Source: Janthinobacterium sp. (GTDB taxonomy: Bacteria; Pseudomonadota; Gammaproteobacteria; Burkholderiales; Burkholderiaceae_D). Taken from it: 64,000 nucleotides of DNA. The translations under genes and the position numbers were made by a program. Position 1 is the first letter of the stretch. Every line of letters starts with the position of its first letter. The notes below the pieces were generated by a model that worked only from the letters and a program-made list of their open reading frames with translations, was not told where the DNA came from and did not search any database. Of this stretch, positions 16,687-24,374 are shown one piece after another. The stretch covers positions 35,793 through 99,792 of the forward strand of contig NZ_RFSK01000016.1 of assembly GCF_009923995.1 (NCBI RefSeq), given 5' to 3'.

Positions 16687-18237
16687 ATGAAAATCAGAGC
16701 GCAAATCGGCATGGTGCTGAACCTGGACAAGTGCATTGGCTGCCACACCTGTTCCGTCACGTGCAAGAACGTGTGGACCAGCCGCGACGGCGTCGAGTAC
16801 GCGTGGTTCAACAACGTCGAGACGAAACCGGGCATCGGCTATCCGAAGCAGTGGGAAAACCAGGACAAGTGGAATGGCGGCTGGCGCCGCACGGACGCGG
16901 GGAAAATCGAGCCGCGCCAGGGCAGCCGTCTGAAAATCCTGGCGAACATCTTCGCCAACCCCAACCTGCCCGCCATCGACGAGTACTACGAGCCGTTCAC
17001 CTACGACTACGAGCACCTGCAAAGCGCGCCCCTGTCGCAGACGCCGCCGACGGCCCGCCCGATCTCCGTGCTGACGGGGAAAAAGATGGAGAAGATCGAG
17101 TGGGGCCCGAACTGGGAAGATGACCTGGGCGGCGAATTCGCCCAGCGCAGCAAGGATAAACTGTTCGACAACATGCAGAAGGAGATGTACGGCACCTTCG
17201 AGAACACCTTCATGATGTATTTGCCGCGCCTGTGCGAGCATTGCCTCAATCCGACGTGCGTGGCCTCCTGCCCGTCCGGCTCCGTCTACAAGCGCGAAGA
17301 CGACGGCATCGTGCTGATCGACCAGGACAAGTGCCGCGGCTGGCGCATGTGCATCTCCGGTTGCCCGTACAAGAAGATTTACTACAACTGGTCGTCCGGC
17401 AAGGCGGAGAAGTGCACCTTCTGCTTCCCCCGCATCGAAGCGGGCCAGCCCACCGTGTGCTCGGAAACGTGCGTGGGCCGCATCCGCTATCTGGGCGTGC
17501 TGCTGTACGACGCCGACAGGATCGAGGCTGCCGCCTCCGTGCCGCAGGAGCAGGACCTGTATCAGGCGCAATTGGGCCTTTTCCTCGACCCGCACGATCC
17601 GGCCATCATCGCCGAGGCGCGCCGCCAGGGTATCCCCGACCTGTGGCTGGAAGCGGCCGTCAAGTCGCCCGTCTACAAGATGGCCGTCGAGTGGAAGGTG
17701 GCGTTCCCCCTGCATCCCGAATACCGCACCTTGCCCATGGTGTGGTACGTGCCGCCCCTGTCGCCGATCCAGGCGGCCGCCGAATCGGGCAAGCTGGGCG
17801 TGAACGGCATGCTGCCGGACACGCAAAGCCTGCGCATCCCGGTGCAGTACCTGGCCAACCTGCTGACGGCCGGCGACCAGCCGCCCATCGTCTCGGCCCT
17901 GGACCGCATGCTGGCCATGCGCGCCTACATGCGCAGCAAGACGGTGGACAAGGTGGAAAACCTGACCGTATTGAAGCAGGTCGGATTGACCAAGGCGCAG
18001 GTGGAAGACATGTACCACATCATGGCCATTGCCAACTACGAAGACCGCTTCGTCATCCCCAGCAGCCACAAGGAAATGGCGGAGGACAGCTTCAACGAGA
18101 AGGGCAGCTGCGGCTTCAGCTTCGGCAATGGCTGTTCGGACGGGGTCAGCGAGCCTACCTTGTTCGGCAAGAAAAAACACGGTTCGGCCATCTTCATGCA
18201 GATGCCGAAGTCGCGCAAAACGGCGCCAGGCGCTTAA
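16687..18237 (+). CDS. narH: Respiratory nitrate reductase, beta subunit
   Basis: The 516-residue iron-sulphur protein relays electrons from NarI haem to NarG. The first cluster motif is Cys16, Cys19, Cys22 and Cys26 (KCIGCHTCSVTCKN). Further motifs follow in LCEHCLNPTCVASCPSG and CSETCVGRIRYLG. In DKCRGWRMCISGCPYKK a tryptophan replaces one cysteine, the known signature of the single [3Fe-4S] centre in NarH. Length and cofactor pattern are complete. Confidence 0.97.
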   Translation: MKIRAQIGMVLNLDKCIGCHTCSVTCKNVWTSRDGVEYAWFNNVETKPGIGYPKQWENQDKWNGGWRRTDAGKIEPRQGSRLKILANIFANPNLPAIDEYYEPFTYDYEHLQSAPLSQTPPTARPISVLTGKKMEKIEWGPNWEDDLGGEFAQRSKDKLFDNMQKEMYGTFENTFMMYLPRLCEHCLNPTCVASCPSGSVYKREDDGIVLIDQDKCRGWRMCISGCPYKKIYYNWSSGKAEKCTFCFPRIEAGQPTVCSETCVGRIRYLGVLLYDADRIEAAASVPQEQDLYQAQLGLFLDPHDPAIIAEARRQGIPDLWLEAAVKSPVYKMAVEWKVAFPLHPEYRTLPMVWYVPPLSPIQAAAESGKLGVNGMLPDTQSLRIPVQYLANLLTAGDQPPIVSALDRMLAMRAYMRSKTVDKVENLTVLKQVGLTKAQVEDMYHIMAIANYEDRFVIPSSHKEMAEDSFNEKGSCGFSFGNGCSDGVSEPTLFGKKKHGSAIFMQMPKSRKTAPGA

Positions 18238-18246
18238 GGAGCTCAT

Positions 18247-18915
18247 ATGGAACACGCTATGCATCATTACCAAGTCCTTTCTCGCCTGCTGCTGTACCCG
18301 GAGCCCGAGCTGATCGCCCACCTGCCGCAGCTGGACGCGGCGCTGGCGGCCGTGCCGGAACAGCACGCGCTGCTGCGGCCCTTGCTGGCGCACCTGGAAA
18401 GCGGCAGCCTGATCGACCTGCAGCAGCAGTACGTGGCCACCTTCGACCGCAATCCCTCGCACTCGCTGCATCTGTTCGAGCATATCCACGGCGAATCGCG
18501 CGACCGGGGCCAGGCCATGGTCGACCTGATGGAAGAGTACAAGCGCCACGGCCTGCAGATGGTGGGCGACGACTTGCCCGACTTCGTGCCCCTGTTCCTG
18601 GAATTCCTGGCGCAGCTCGACGAGGCGGTTTCGGCGCCACTGCTGGGCGACGCCGTCCACGTGCTGGCGCACATCGGCCGCAAGCTGACGGCCAACGGCA
18701 GCCCGTACGCGCCCGTCTTCACCTTGCTCGAACGCCTGAGTCCCGTGGCGGCGGAAACCCTGGCCGAGCCGCCCATCCGCGACATGGACGAGGCGCTGGA
18801 AACCTTCGGTCCCGGTGCGGACGGCGTCGAGCCGCTGCTGCGTCCGGGCCCGGGCCAGGTCGTGGGCGGCGTTCACCCCGTGCATTTTCACCCGCAGCCG
18901 CGGCGCGCCGCCTGA
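18247..18915 (+). CDS. narJ: Nitrate reductase molybdenum cofactor assembly chaperone
   Basis: The product is 222 residues, nine bases after narH with GGAGCT before the ATG. NarJ is a cytoplasmic chaperone of the TorD/DmsD superfamily that holds apo-NarGH while molybdenum cofactor and FS0 are inserted. It is not part of the final enzyme. The conserved YVATFDRNPSHSLHLFEHIHGESRDRGQAM core (in pieces near 60-95) and DDLPDFVPLFLEFLAQL are typical. The C-terminus is His- and Pro-rich (VHPVHFHPQP). Confidence 0.95.
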   Translation: MEHAMHHYQVLSRLLLYPEPELIAHLPQLDAALAAVPEQHALLRPLLAHLESGSLIDLQQQYVATFDRNPSHSLHLFEHIHGESRDRGQAMVDLMEEYKRHGLQMVGDDLPDFVPLFLEFLAQLDEAVSAPLLGDAVHVLAHIGRKLTANGSPYAPVFTLLERLSPVAAETLAEPPIRDMDEALETFGPGADGVEPLLRPGPGQVVGGVHPVHFHPQPRRAA

Positions 18916-18950
18916 GCGGCGCCCGGGGTCCGCATGACGAGGAGTACATC

Positions 18951-19637
18951 ATGAATCACTATCTGCATCAATTCATCTTCGGGATTTACCCGTACATCGC
19001 CCTGGCCATCTTTTTGCTGGGGAGTCTGATCCGCTTCGACCGCGAGCAGTACACGTGGAAATCCGATTCCAGCCAGCTGCTGCACCGCGGCAGCCTGCGC
19101 CTGGGGAATATCCTGTTCCACATCGGCATCATCGGCCTGCTGTTCGGCCATGCGGCCGGCCTGCTCACCCCCGTCTGGGTGTGGGATGCCTTGGGCGTGT
19201 CGCACAGCCTGAAGCAGGGCGTGGCCATGGCAGCCGGCGGCGTGATGGGCGGCCTGTGCCTGGCCGGCATCCTGATCCTGCTGGCGCGCCGCTTTTCCAA
19301 CGAGCGCCTGCGCGCCGTCACCACGGCGGGCGACAAGCTGGTGATGGTGTGGATCCTCCTGACCCTGCTGCTGGGGCTATCGTCGATCTTCGTGTCCGCC
19401 TCGCACATGGATGGCCACATGATGGTCTTGCTGATGACCTGGGCGCAGCACATCGTCACCTTCCGTGCCGATGCGGCCAGCTTCATCGTCGACGCGCCGC
19501 TGGTGTTCAAGCTGCACCTGTTCATGGGCATGTCGCTGTTCGTCATCTTCCCGTTCACCCGCCTGGTGCACGTGTGGAGCGGCTTCGGCGCAGTTGCTTA
19601 TTTAGCCCGCACCTGGCAGCTGGTGCGCCGCCGTTAA
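18951..19637 (+). CDS. narI: Respiratory nitrate reductase, gamma (cytochrome b) subunit
   Basis: The ATG at 18951, behind AGGAG, gives 228 residues and five membrane helices, as in known NarI; the open frame further upstream overlaps narJ and is a shadow. NarI takes electrons from quinol through two b haems. Candidate haem histidines lie in LFHIGIIGLLFGH near 56-66 and in the last helices (KLHLFMGM and TRLVHVWSGF). WDALGVSH is a conserved periplasmic loop. Fifteen bases separate it from the parvulin gene. Confidence 0.96.
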   Translation: MNHYLHQFIFGIYPYIALAIFLLGSLIRFDREQYTWKSDSSQLLHRGSLRLGNILFHIGIIGLLFGHAAGLLTPVWVWDALGVSHSLKQGVAMAAGGVMGGLCLAGILILLARRFSNERLRAVTTAGDKLVMVWILLTLLLGLSSIFVSASHMDGHMMVLLMTWAQHIVTFRADAASFIVDAPLVFKLHLFMGMSLFVIFPFTRLVHVWSGFGAVAYLARTWQLVRRR

Positions 19638-19652
19638 GAAAGGAGTCATATC

Positions 19653-20399
19653 ATGGGAATCTCCGTCAATGGCATCGATATCGACGATGCCGACATCGCC
19701 CGCGAACTGCCGCATCACGACGGTGCCGGCAATCCGCTGAAACAGGCCGTGCATGAACTGGTGCTGCGCCGGCTGCTGCTGGACGAGGCGCAGCGCCTGG
19801 GCGTGCAGGGCGGCAGCGATGACGACCGCATCGAGGCGCTGTTCGCGCAGGAAGTGCGCGTGCCGCCCGCCGACGATGCGGCGTGCCGCACCTTTTATGC
19901 GCAGCGCCCGCAATTGTTCCGTAGCGGCGCGCTCGTCGAGGCGCGCCACATCCTGTTCCAGGTGACGCCGGAAGCGCCCCTGGAGCTGCTGCGGGCCACG
20001 GCGCAAGCCGTGCTCGACGCCCTCAAACTGGCGCCGGAGCGCTTCGGCGAATTGGCGGCGCAGTACTCGAACTGTCCATCCGGCGCCCTGGGGGGCAATC
20101 TGGGCCAGCTGTCGCCGGGCCAGAGCGTGCCCGAATTCGACGCGCTCGTGTTCCGCCTGGAAGCGGGCGCGCTGGCCGGCCATTTGCTGGAAACGCGCTT
20201 CGGCTACCACATCGTGCAAGTGCTGCGCCGCGTCGAAGACCAGGCCATCGCCTACGAGGCGGTGCAGGCGCAGATCGCCGACCGCCTGGCGCGCGCCGCG
20301 TGGCAGCGGGCCGTGCACCAGTACCTGCACCTGCTGGTGGGGCGGGCCGACATCGCCGGCATCAAGCTGGAAGGCACAGCCAGCCCGCTGGTTCAGTAA
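19653..20399 (+). CDS. PpiC-type (parvulin) peptidyl-prolyl isomerase of the nar operon
   Basis: The 248-residue product starts after AAGGAGTC. The parvulin domain runs about residues 95-195, with EARHILFQV, FGELAAQYSNCPSGALGGNLGQL and FDALVFRLEAGALAGHLLETRFGYHIVQV. There is no signal peptide or membrane helix, so it is cytoplasmic, like NifM. In Pseudomonas aeruginosa the narK1K2GHJI operon is likewise followed by a PpiC gene and a moaA copy. A role in folding or activating the nitrate reductase is likely but unproven. Confidence 0.9.
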   Translation: MGISVNGIDIDDADIARELPHHDGAGNPLKQAVHELVLRRLLLDEAQRLGVQGGSDDDRIEALFAQEVRVPPADDAACRTFYAQRPQLFRSGALVEARHILFQVTPEAPLELLRATAQAVLDALKLAPERFGELAAQYSNCPSGALGGNLGQLSPGQSVPEFDALVFRLEAGALAGHLLETRFGYHIVQVLRRVEDQAIAYEAVQAQIADRLARAAWQRAVHQYLHLLVGRADIAGIKLEGTASPLVQ

Positions 20400-20440
20400 G
20401 TAGAAATGCGTAGCTAAAAAGGCGTAGTGCGCTAGGCCTT

Positions 20441-20467
20441 CTGGGGCACAGCCAGATCGTGCCCCAG
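20441..20467 (+). terminator. Hairpin terminator candidate after the nar operon
   Basis: CTGGGGCAC at 20441-20449 pairs perfectly with GTGCCCCAG at 20459-20467, with a 9-base loop and a weak CCTTTAC tail. It lies between the parvulin gene and moaA, so moaA may have reduced read-through or its own promoter. Confidence 0.55.
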
Positions 20468-20501
20468 CCTTTACAATCAAGGAAGAAACAGGAGTAGCGT
20501 C

Positions 20502-21488
20502 ATGGGTAGCGTCAAGTTGCAGGACCGTTTTGGCCGTGCCATCGATTATGTGCGGCTGTCCGTCACCGACCGTTGCGACTTGCGTTGCAGTTATTGCATG
20601 CCCAAGGGCTTTCGCGGCTTCGAAGAGCCGAAGGACTGGCTGACGTTCGACGAGATCGAGCGCTTGCTGGGCATTTTCGTTCGCCTCGGCACGCGCCGCG
20701 TGCGCCTGACGGGCGGCGAGCCTCTGTTGCGGCGCCATCTGCCGGAACTGGCGCAGCGCCTGTCCGCGCTGCCCGGCATGCAGGACCTGTCGCTGTCGAC
20801 CAATGCCACGCAGCTGGGCAAGCACGCCGTGGCCTTGCGCGCGGCGGGCGTGGACCGCATCAATGTCAGCCTCGATTCGCTGGACCGCGCCTGCATGCAG
20901 CAGATCACGGGACGCGACAGCCTGCAGCCTATTTTGGACGGCCTGATGGCGGGCAAGGCGGCCGGCTTCGACCCGATCAAGATCAATATGGTGGCCATGC
21001 GCGGCGTCAATGACGGCCAGATCGAGGCCATGGCCGCGTTCTGCATCGAGCAGCAGTTCATCCTGCGCCTGATCGAAGCCATGCCCATGGGCAGCACGGG
21101 CCGCAATGCCCGCTACATGCCGCTGGGCCCCGTGCGCGAGCGCCTGGCGGCCCGCTTTGGCCTGGTGCCGCAGGCGGTGGAACTGGGCGGCGGGCCGGCG
21201 CGCTATCTGGCCACGCCGGACGGGCGCGCCAGCATCGGCTTCATCACGCCCATGTCGCAGCATTTCTGCGCCACCTGCAACCGTGTGCGCCTGTCCGTCG
21301 ATGGTACCCTGTATTTGTGCCTGGGTCAGGAAGAAAAATTCGCCTTCGGCCCCATGCTGCGCGGCGGGGCCACGGATGCGGAGATCGAGGCGGCGATCCG
21401 CACCGCCATCGAGCTCAAGCCGCAGCAGCACGATTTCAATACGCAGCCGGACAAGATCGTGCGGTTCATGGCGCAGACCGGTGGCTAG
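20502..21488 (+). CDS. moaA: GTP 3',8-cyclase (molybdenum cofactor biosynthesis)
   Basis: The 328-residue radical-SAM enzyme makes the first step from GTP towards cyclic pyranopterin and so molybdopterin. The N-terminal cluster is Cys25, Cys29 and Cys32 (DRCDLRCSYC). The C-terminal substrate-binding cluster is Cys256, Cys259 and Cys273 (FCATCNRVRLSVDGTLYLC). The protein ends in GG, the dipeptide known to be needed for MoaA activity. RLTGGEPLLRR is the SAM-binding GGE motif. Its place beside narGHJI supplies cofactor for NarG. It may be a second, nitrate-linked copy beside a housekeeping moaA elsewhere, as in Pseudomonas. Confidence 0.95.
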   Translation: MGSVKLQDRFGRAIDYVRLSVTDRCDLRCSYCMPKGFRGFEEPKDWLTFDEIERLLGIFVRLGTRRVRLTGGEPLLRRHLPELAQRLSALPGMQDLSLSTNATQLGKHAVALRAAGVDRINVSLDSLDRACMQQITGRDSLQPILDGLMAGKAAGFDPIKINMVAMRGVNDGQIEAMAAFCIEQQFILRLIEAMPMGSTGRNARYMPLGPVRERLAARFGLVPQAVELGGGPARYLATPDGRASIGFITPMSQHFCATCNRVRLSVDGTLYLCLGQEEKFAFGPMLRGGATDAEIEAAIRTAIELKPQQHDFNTQPDKIVRFMAQTGG

Positions 21489-21524
21489 GATGGACGCCTG
21501 GCCAAACCTACTACGCGTCGCGCT

Positions 21525-21623
21525 TTGCGGCCGGCGATGCTCACCGTACTGGAGTACGGTTGCGCTTCTCGGCCACAAATCACTGCCGCTCGCTACGGTT
21601 TTGCCAGGTGTCGCGGCACCTGG
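21525..21623. repeat. Intergenic palindromic elements between moaA and narX
   Basis: ACCGTACT at 21543-21550 and AGTACGGT at 21553-21560 form a perfect 8-base inverted repeat with a 2-base loop, inside a larger GGCCG...CGGCC frame (about 21530-21575). A second hairpin, CCAGGTG-tcgcgg-CACCTGG, sits at 21604-21623. The pair has the look of a REP-like intergenic element or mRNA processing signal. No second copy is seen in this window. Confidence 0.5.
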
Positions 21624-21650
21624 GGTGTGCTTGTTACAGCAAAAGGAACT

Positions 21651-23552
21651 ATGAAATTCAAGGCGATGTTTTCCTCCTGGCAGAAGCTGTCGACCAAGAT
21701 CGTCGGCGCGCTGCTGCTCATGCTGGTGCTGGCCCTGAGCGCCATCGGCTGCACCCTGTTCCTCTCGTGGCAGCTGGAAGGCAGTTCGGCGGCCATCAAC
21801 GAGACGGGCCGGCTGCGCATGCAGACCTACCGCTTGACACTGCTGCTCGCCAGCGATGCCCGCGATCAGGCGCAGCAGCAGGTGCTGCTGATCGACGAAA
21901 CCCTGGCCAAGATCGCCCACGGCGACCCACAGCGGCCCCTGTTCCTGCCGCCCAGCGGCGCCATCAAATCCGAATTCGAGCGTATCGGCCAGGCCTGGCG
22001 CGCTTCCCTGCGCCCGGCCGCGCTGGCCGCCGATACGCCCGCGCGGGCGCGCCAGTTCGGGCATGACGCCGATACCTTCGTGGGCCAGGTGGACCAGCTG
22101 GTGCGCCTGATCGAGCAGGACAGCGAGCAGCGCACCTTCTGGCTGCGCGCTTCGCAGCTGGTCTTGGTGGGCATGGCCGTCGTCGGCACGGTCAGCATGA
22201 TTTATCTCATGTTCATGCTCATCATCGAACCCGTCACGCGGCTGCGCCTGGGCATGCAGCGCATGAAGGAGCGCGATTTCAGCGTGCGCCTGGCAGTGGA
22301 AAGCAACGACGAATTCGGCCAGCTGGCCAGCGGCTTCAACCAGATGGCCGACCGCCTGCAGGCGCTGTACGGCAACCTGGAGGAGGGCGTGCGCAGCAAG
22401 ACCGCCACCCTGGAATACCGCAACCGCGAACTGGCGCTGCTGTACGAAAGCGCCGCCTTCCTGCAGCGCCCGCAGCCGCTGGAAGACATCTGCGGCGGCT
22501 TCATGCAGCGCATCGTCGAGTATTTCGCGGCCGACGGCTCCACCGTGCGCGTGCTCGATGCGGAACGGGGCAACCTGCACATGGTGGTGCATACGGGCCT
22601 GTCCGAGGAACTGGTGGCGTCCGAGCACTGCCTGAAGGTGGGCGACTGCCTGTGCGGCACGGCCGTCGAGATGAAGGTGGCGAAGGTGCACGACATGCGC
22701 CGCATCGACAGGGCGCACGAGCTGCGCTGCCACCGCGAAGGTTTTGCGACGGTCTCCGTGTTCCAGATCCACGCGCACGAACAGCACCTGGGCTTTTTCA
22801 ACCTGCATTTCCGCCTGGCCCGCGTGTTTTCCGCGCGCGAGCTGGCCTTGCTGGAAACCCTGGGCCAGCTGCTGGGCATCGCGCTGGAAAACCTGCGCCT
22901 GGCCGCGCGCGAACGGGAAATGGCCGTCTCCGAAGAGCGCAACCTGGTGGCGCAGGGCCTGCACGACAGCATCGCGCAAAGCCTCAATTTCCTCAACCTG
23001 CAGGTGCAGATGCTGGACGACTCCGTGCGCAACGCCCGTTTCGAGGAAGTGGCTGGCATCGTGCCGGCTCTGCACGCGGGCGTGAAGGAAAGCTACGAAG
23101 ACGTGCGCGAGCTGCTGGCGAACTTCCGCAGCCGCCTGATGGAGGACGACCTGATCGGCTCCCTGCGCGCGGCGCTCGATAAATTCCGCCGCCAGACGGG
23201 CATCGACGCCGAGCTGCTGGCCGACGTGGATGGCGCGCCATTCCCCCGCGAGCAGCAATTGCAGCTACTATTCATCGTACAGGAAGCGCTGTCGAACATC
23301 CGCAAGCACGCCCAGGCGAGCCACGTCGAGGTGCGCCTGGCCGATGACCAGGACTTTACCCTGACGATCAGCGACAATGGCGTCGGCTTCGAGGCCGCTG
23401 CCGTGCTGGAAAAAGGCGACAGCCATGTCGGCATCCACATCATGCGCGAACGCGCGCAGCGCATCGAGGCCACGTTCGACGTGCATGCCTGCCCCGGCGG
23501 CGGCACGACGGTCGAACTGCATCTGTCGCGCGAGCAGCGGCGCGCCGCCTAA
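21651..23552 (+). CDS. narX: Nitrate/nitrite sensor histidine kinase, NarX type
   Basis: The ATG at 21651 (AAAGGA ahead) gives 633 residues. TM1 lies near 15-38 and a periplasmic region follows with the P-box INETGRLRMQTYRL (49-62), the nitrate-binding signature of NarX/NarQ. TM2 is near 165-190, then a HAMP domain. A GAF-like central module (about 265-420) has spaced cysteines (ICGG, EHC, DCLC and LRC). A HisKA_3 domain with phospho-acceptor His438 (GLHDSIAQSL) precedes a HATPase domain (ALSNIRKHAQAS, then SDNGVGF). It senses periplasmic nitrate and phosphorylates the regulator encoded 25 bases downstream. Confidence 0.93.
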   Translation: MKFKAMFSSWQKLSTKIVGALLLMLVLALSAIGCTLFLSWQLEGSSAAINETGRLRMQTYRLTLLLASDARDQAQQQVLLIDETLAKIAHGDPQRPLFLPPSGAIKSEFERIGQAWRASLRPAALAADTPARARQFGHDADTFVGQVDQLVRLIEQDSEQRTFWLRASQLVLVGMAVVGTVSMIYLMFMLIIEPVTRLRLGMQRMKERDFSVRLAVESNDEFGQLASGFNQMADRLQALYGNLEEGVRSKTATLEYRNRELALLYESAAFLQRPQPLEDICGGFMQRIVEYFAADGSTVRVLDAERGNLHMVVHTGLSEELVASEHCLKVGDCLCGTAVEMKVAKVHDMRRIDRAHELRCHREGFATVSVFQIHAHEQHLGFFNLHFRLARVFSARELALLETLGQLLGIALENLRLAAREREMAVSEERNLVAQGLHDSIAQSLNFLNLQVQMLDDSVRNARFEEVAGIVPALHAGVKESYEDVRELLANFRSRLMEDDLIGSLRAALDKFRRQTGIDAELLADVDGAPFPREQQLQLLFIVQEALSNIRKHAQASHVEVRLADDQDFTLTISDNGVGFEAAAVLEKGDSHVGIHIMRERAQRIEATFDVHACPGGGTTVELHLSREQRRAA

Positions 23553-23577
23553 GCCACTATCTGAAAGTACAAAAAAA

Positions 23578-24240
23578 ATGGAGACTCCCGATAAACCGAT
23601 CACTGTCATGCTGGTGGACGACCATGCGCTGTTCCGCAGCGGCATACGCTCGCTGCTGCAGCGCCACACGGAGTTTTCCGTCGTGGGCGAGGCCGCCGAT
23701 GGCGTGGAAGGCATCAAGCGCGCCATCCAGCTGCAGCCCGACGTGGTGCTGCTGGACCTGAACATGGCCGGCATGTCCGGCGTGGAAGCGCTGCAGCTGA
23801 TGCAGCACGATTGCCCCGACACGGCCATCGTCATGCTGACGGTGTCGGAAGATGCCGAGGACCTGGCCACGGCCCTGCGCGCGGGCGCCTGCGGCTATTT
23901 GATCAAGAATATCGATGCCGACTACCTGGTGCGCGCCATCCGCCGCGCGGCCGCCGGCGAGGTCGTCATCGCCGAAGCCATGACGGGCAAGCTGGTGGCC
24001 CAGCTGCAGGCGGGCACGCGGCGCGAGGAACCCGTGTCGGAACTGGACAAGCTCACGCCGCGCGAAAAGGAGATCATCGACTGCCTGTCGCGCGGCGAGA
24101 GCAACAAGGGCATCGCGCGCACCCTGGACCTGGCGGAAAGCACGGTCAAGATCCACGTGCAGAACGTGCTGAAGAAACTCAACCTGAACAGCCGCGTGCA
24201 GGCCGCCGTCTATGCGGTGGAGCACCGCCAGGGCAAGTAG
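23578..24240 (+). CDS. narL: Response regulator, NarL type
   Basis: The product is 220 residues. The receiver domain (about 9-125) has the acidic pair in VDDH, phospho-acceptor Asp60 (VVLLDLNM) and a conserved lysine (LIKNID). The LuxR-type DNA-binding domain (about 155-215) contains LTPREKEIIDCLSRGESNKGIARTL in pieces. It pairs with the NarX-type kinase immediately upstream and is the likely controller of narK1K2, narGHJI and neighbouring genes. The A-rich stretch before the ATG is a poor ribosome site; the longer open frame upstream overlaps narX and is rejected. Confidence 0.94.
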   Translation: METPDKPITVMLVDDHALFRSGIRSLLQRHTEFSVVGEAADGVEGIKRAIQLQPDVVLLDLNMAGMSGVEALQLMQHDCPDTAIVMLTVSEDAEDLATALRAGACGYLIKNIDADYLVRAIRRAAAGEVVIAEAMTGKLVAQLQAGTRREEPVSELDKLTPREKEIIDCLSRGESNKGIARTLDLAESTVKIHVQNVLKKLNLNSRVQAAVYAVEHRQGK

Positions 24241-24250
24241 CCGAGTAGTC

Positions 24251-24277
24251 GGGGTCTGACCCGCCGGGTCAGACCCC
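24251..24277. terminator. Perfect 12-base palindrome, bidirectional hairpin
   Basis: GGGGTCTGACCC at 24251-24262 and GGGTCAGACCCC at 24266-24277 are perfectly inverted with a 3-base loop. It sits 10 bases after narL. I recall this GGGGTCTGACCC palindrome as abundant between genes in Oxalobacteraceae. It lacks a T tract, so its job may be termination, mRNA protection, or that of a dispersed repeat. Confidence 0.65.
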
Positions 24278-24298
24278 ATGGTCACTTGTCGCTATCCC

Positions 24299-24317
24299 CC
24301 TAGTCCTTTTTGCCGAT
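24299..24317 (+). promoter_or_regulatory. Shared nitrate-island motif, copy 3 (upstream of nnrS)
   Basis: CCTAGTCCTTTTTGCCGAT matches the narK1 copy at 16 of 19 positions and lies 58 bases before the nnrS start. A partial copy (GGTCACTTGTCGCTATCC) lies just upstream at about 24280-24297. Its TTGCCG end overlaps a plausible -35 element. Confidence 0.55.
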
Positions 24318-24338
24318 GGCTGTCCTTGCGCCTTTAAA
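24310..24338 (+). promoter_or_regulatory. Candidate nnrS promoter
   Basis: TTGCCG at 24310-24315 and TTTAAA at 24333-24338 are 17 bases apart, matching a weak sigma-70 -35/-10 pair (four of six at each). The predicted start near 24345 would fall within the NsrR-like palindrome. The call is by eye only. Confidence 0.4.
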
Positions 24339-24359
24339 GTAGTATATTGAATATATCTT
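24337..24359 (+). promoter_or_regulatory. NsrR-like operator upstream of nnrS
   Basis: This 23-base imperfect palindrome begins AAGTAGTATAT and ends GAATATATCTT. It agrees with the NsrR consensus (11-base arms AAGATGCATTT and AAATGCATCTT around one base) at 16 of 22 fixed positions. It lies 15 bases before the nnrS start, over the predicted transcription start, an ideal place for a nitric-oxide-relieved repressor. nnrS is a known NsrR or NnrR target in several proteobacteria. Confidence 0.6.
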
Positions 24360-24374
24360 TAGCGCGAGTCCGTC

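Noticed and set aside
19602..23258. A 1218-codon minus-strand open frame across the parvulin gene, moaA and narX.
   Set aside because: It is the complement of well-supported genes, with shadow-type composition and no motif or ribosome site.
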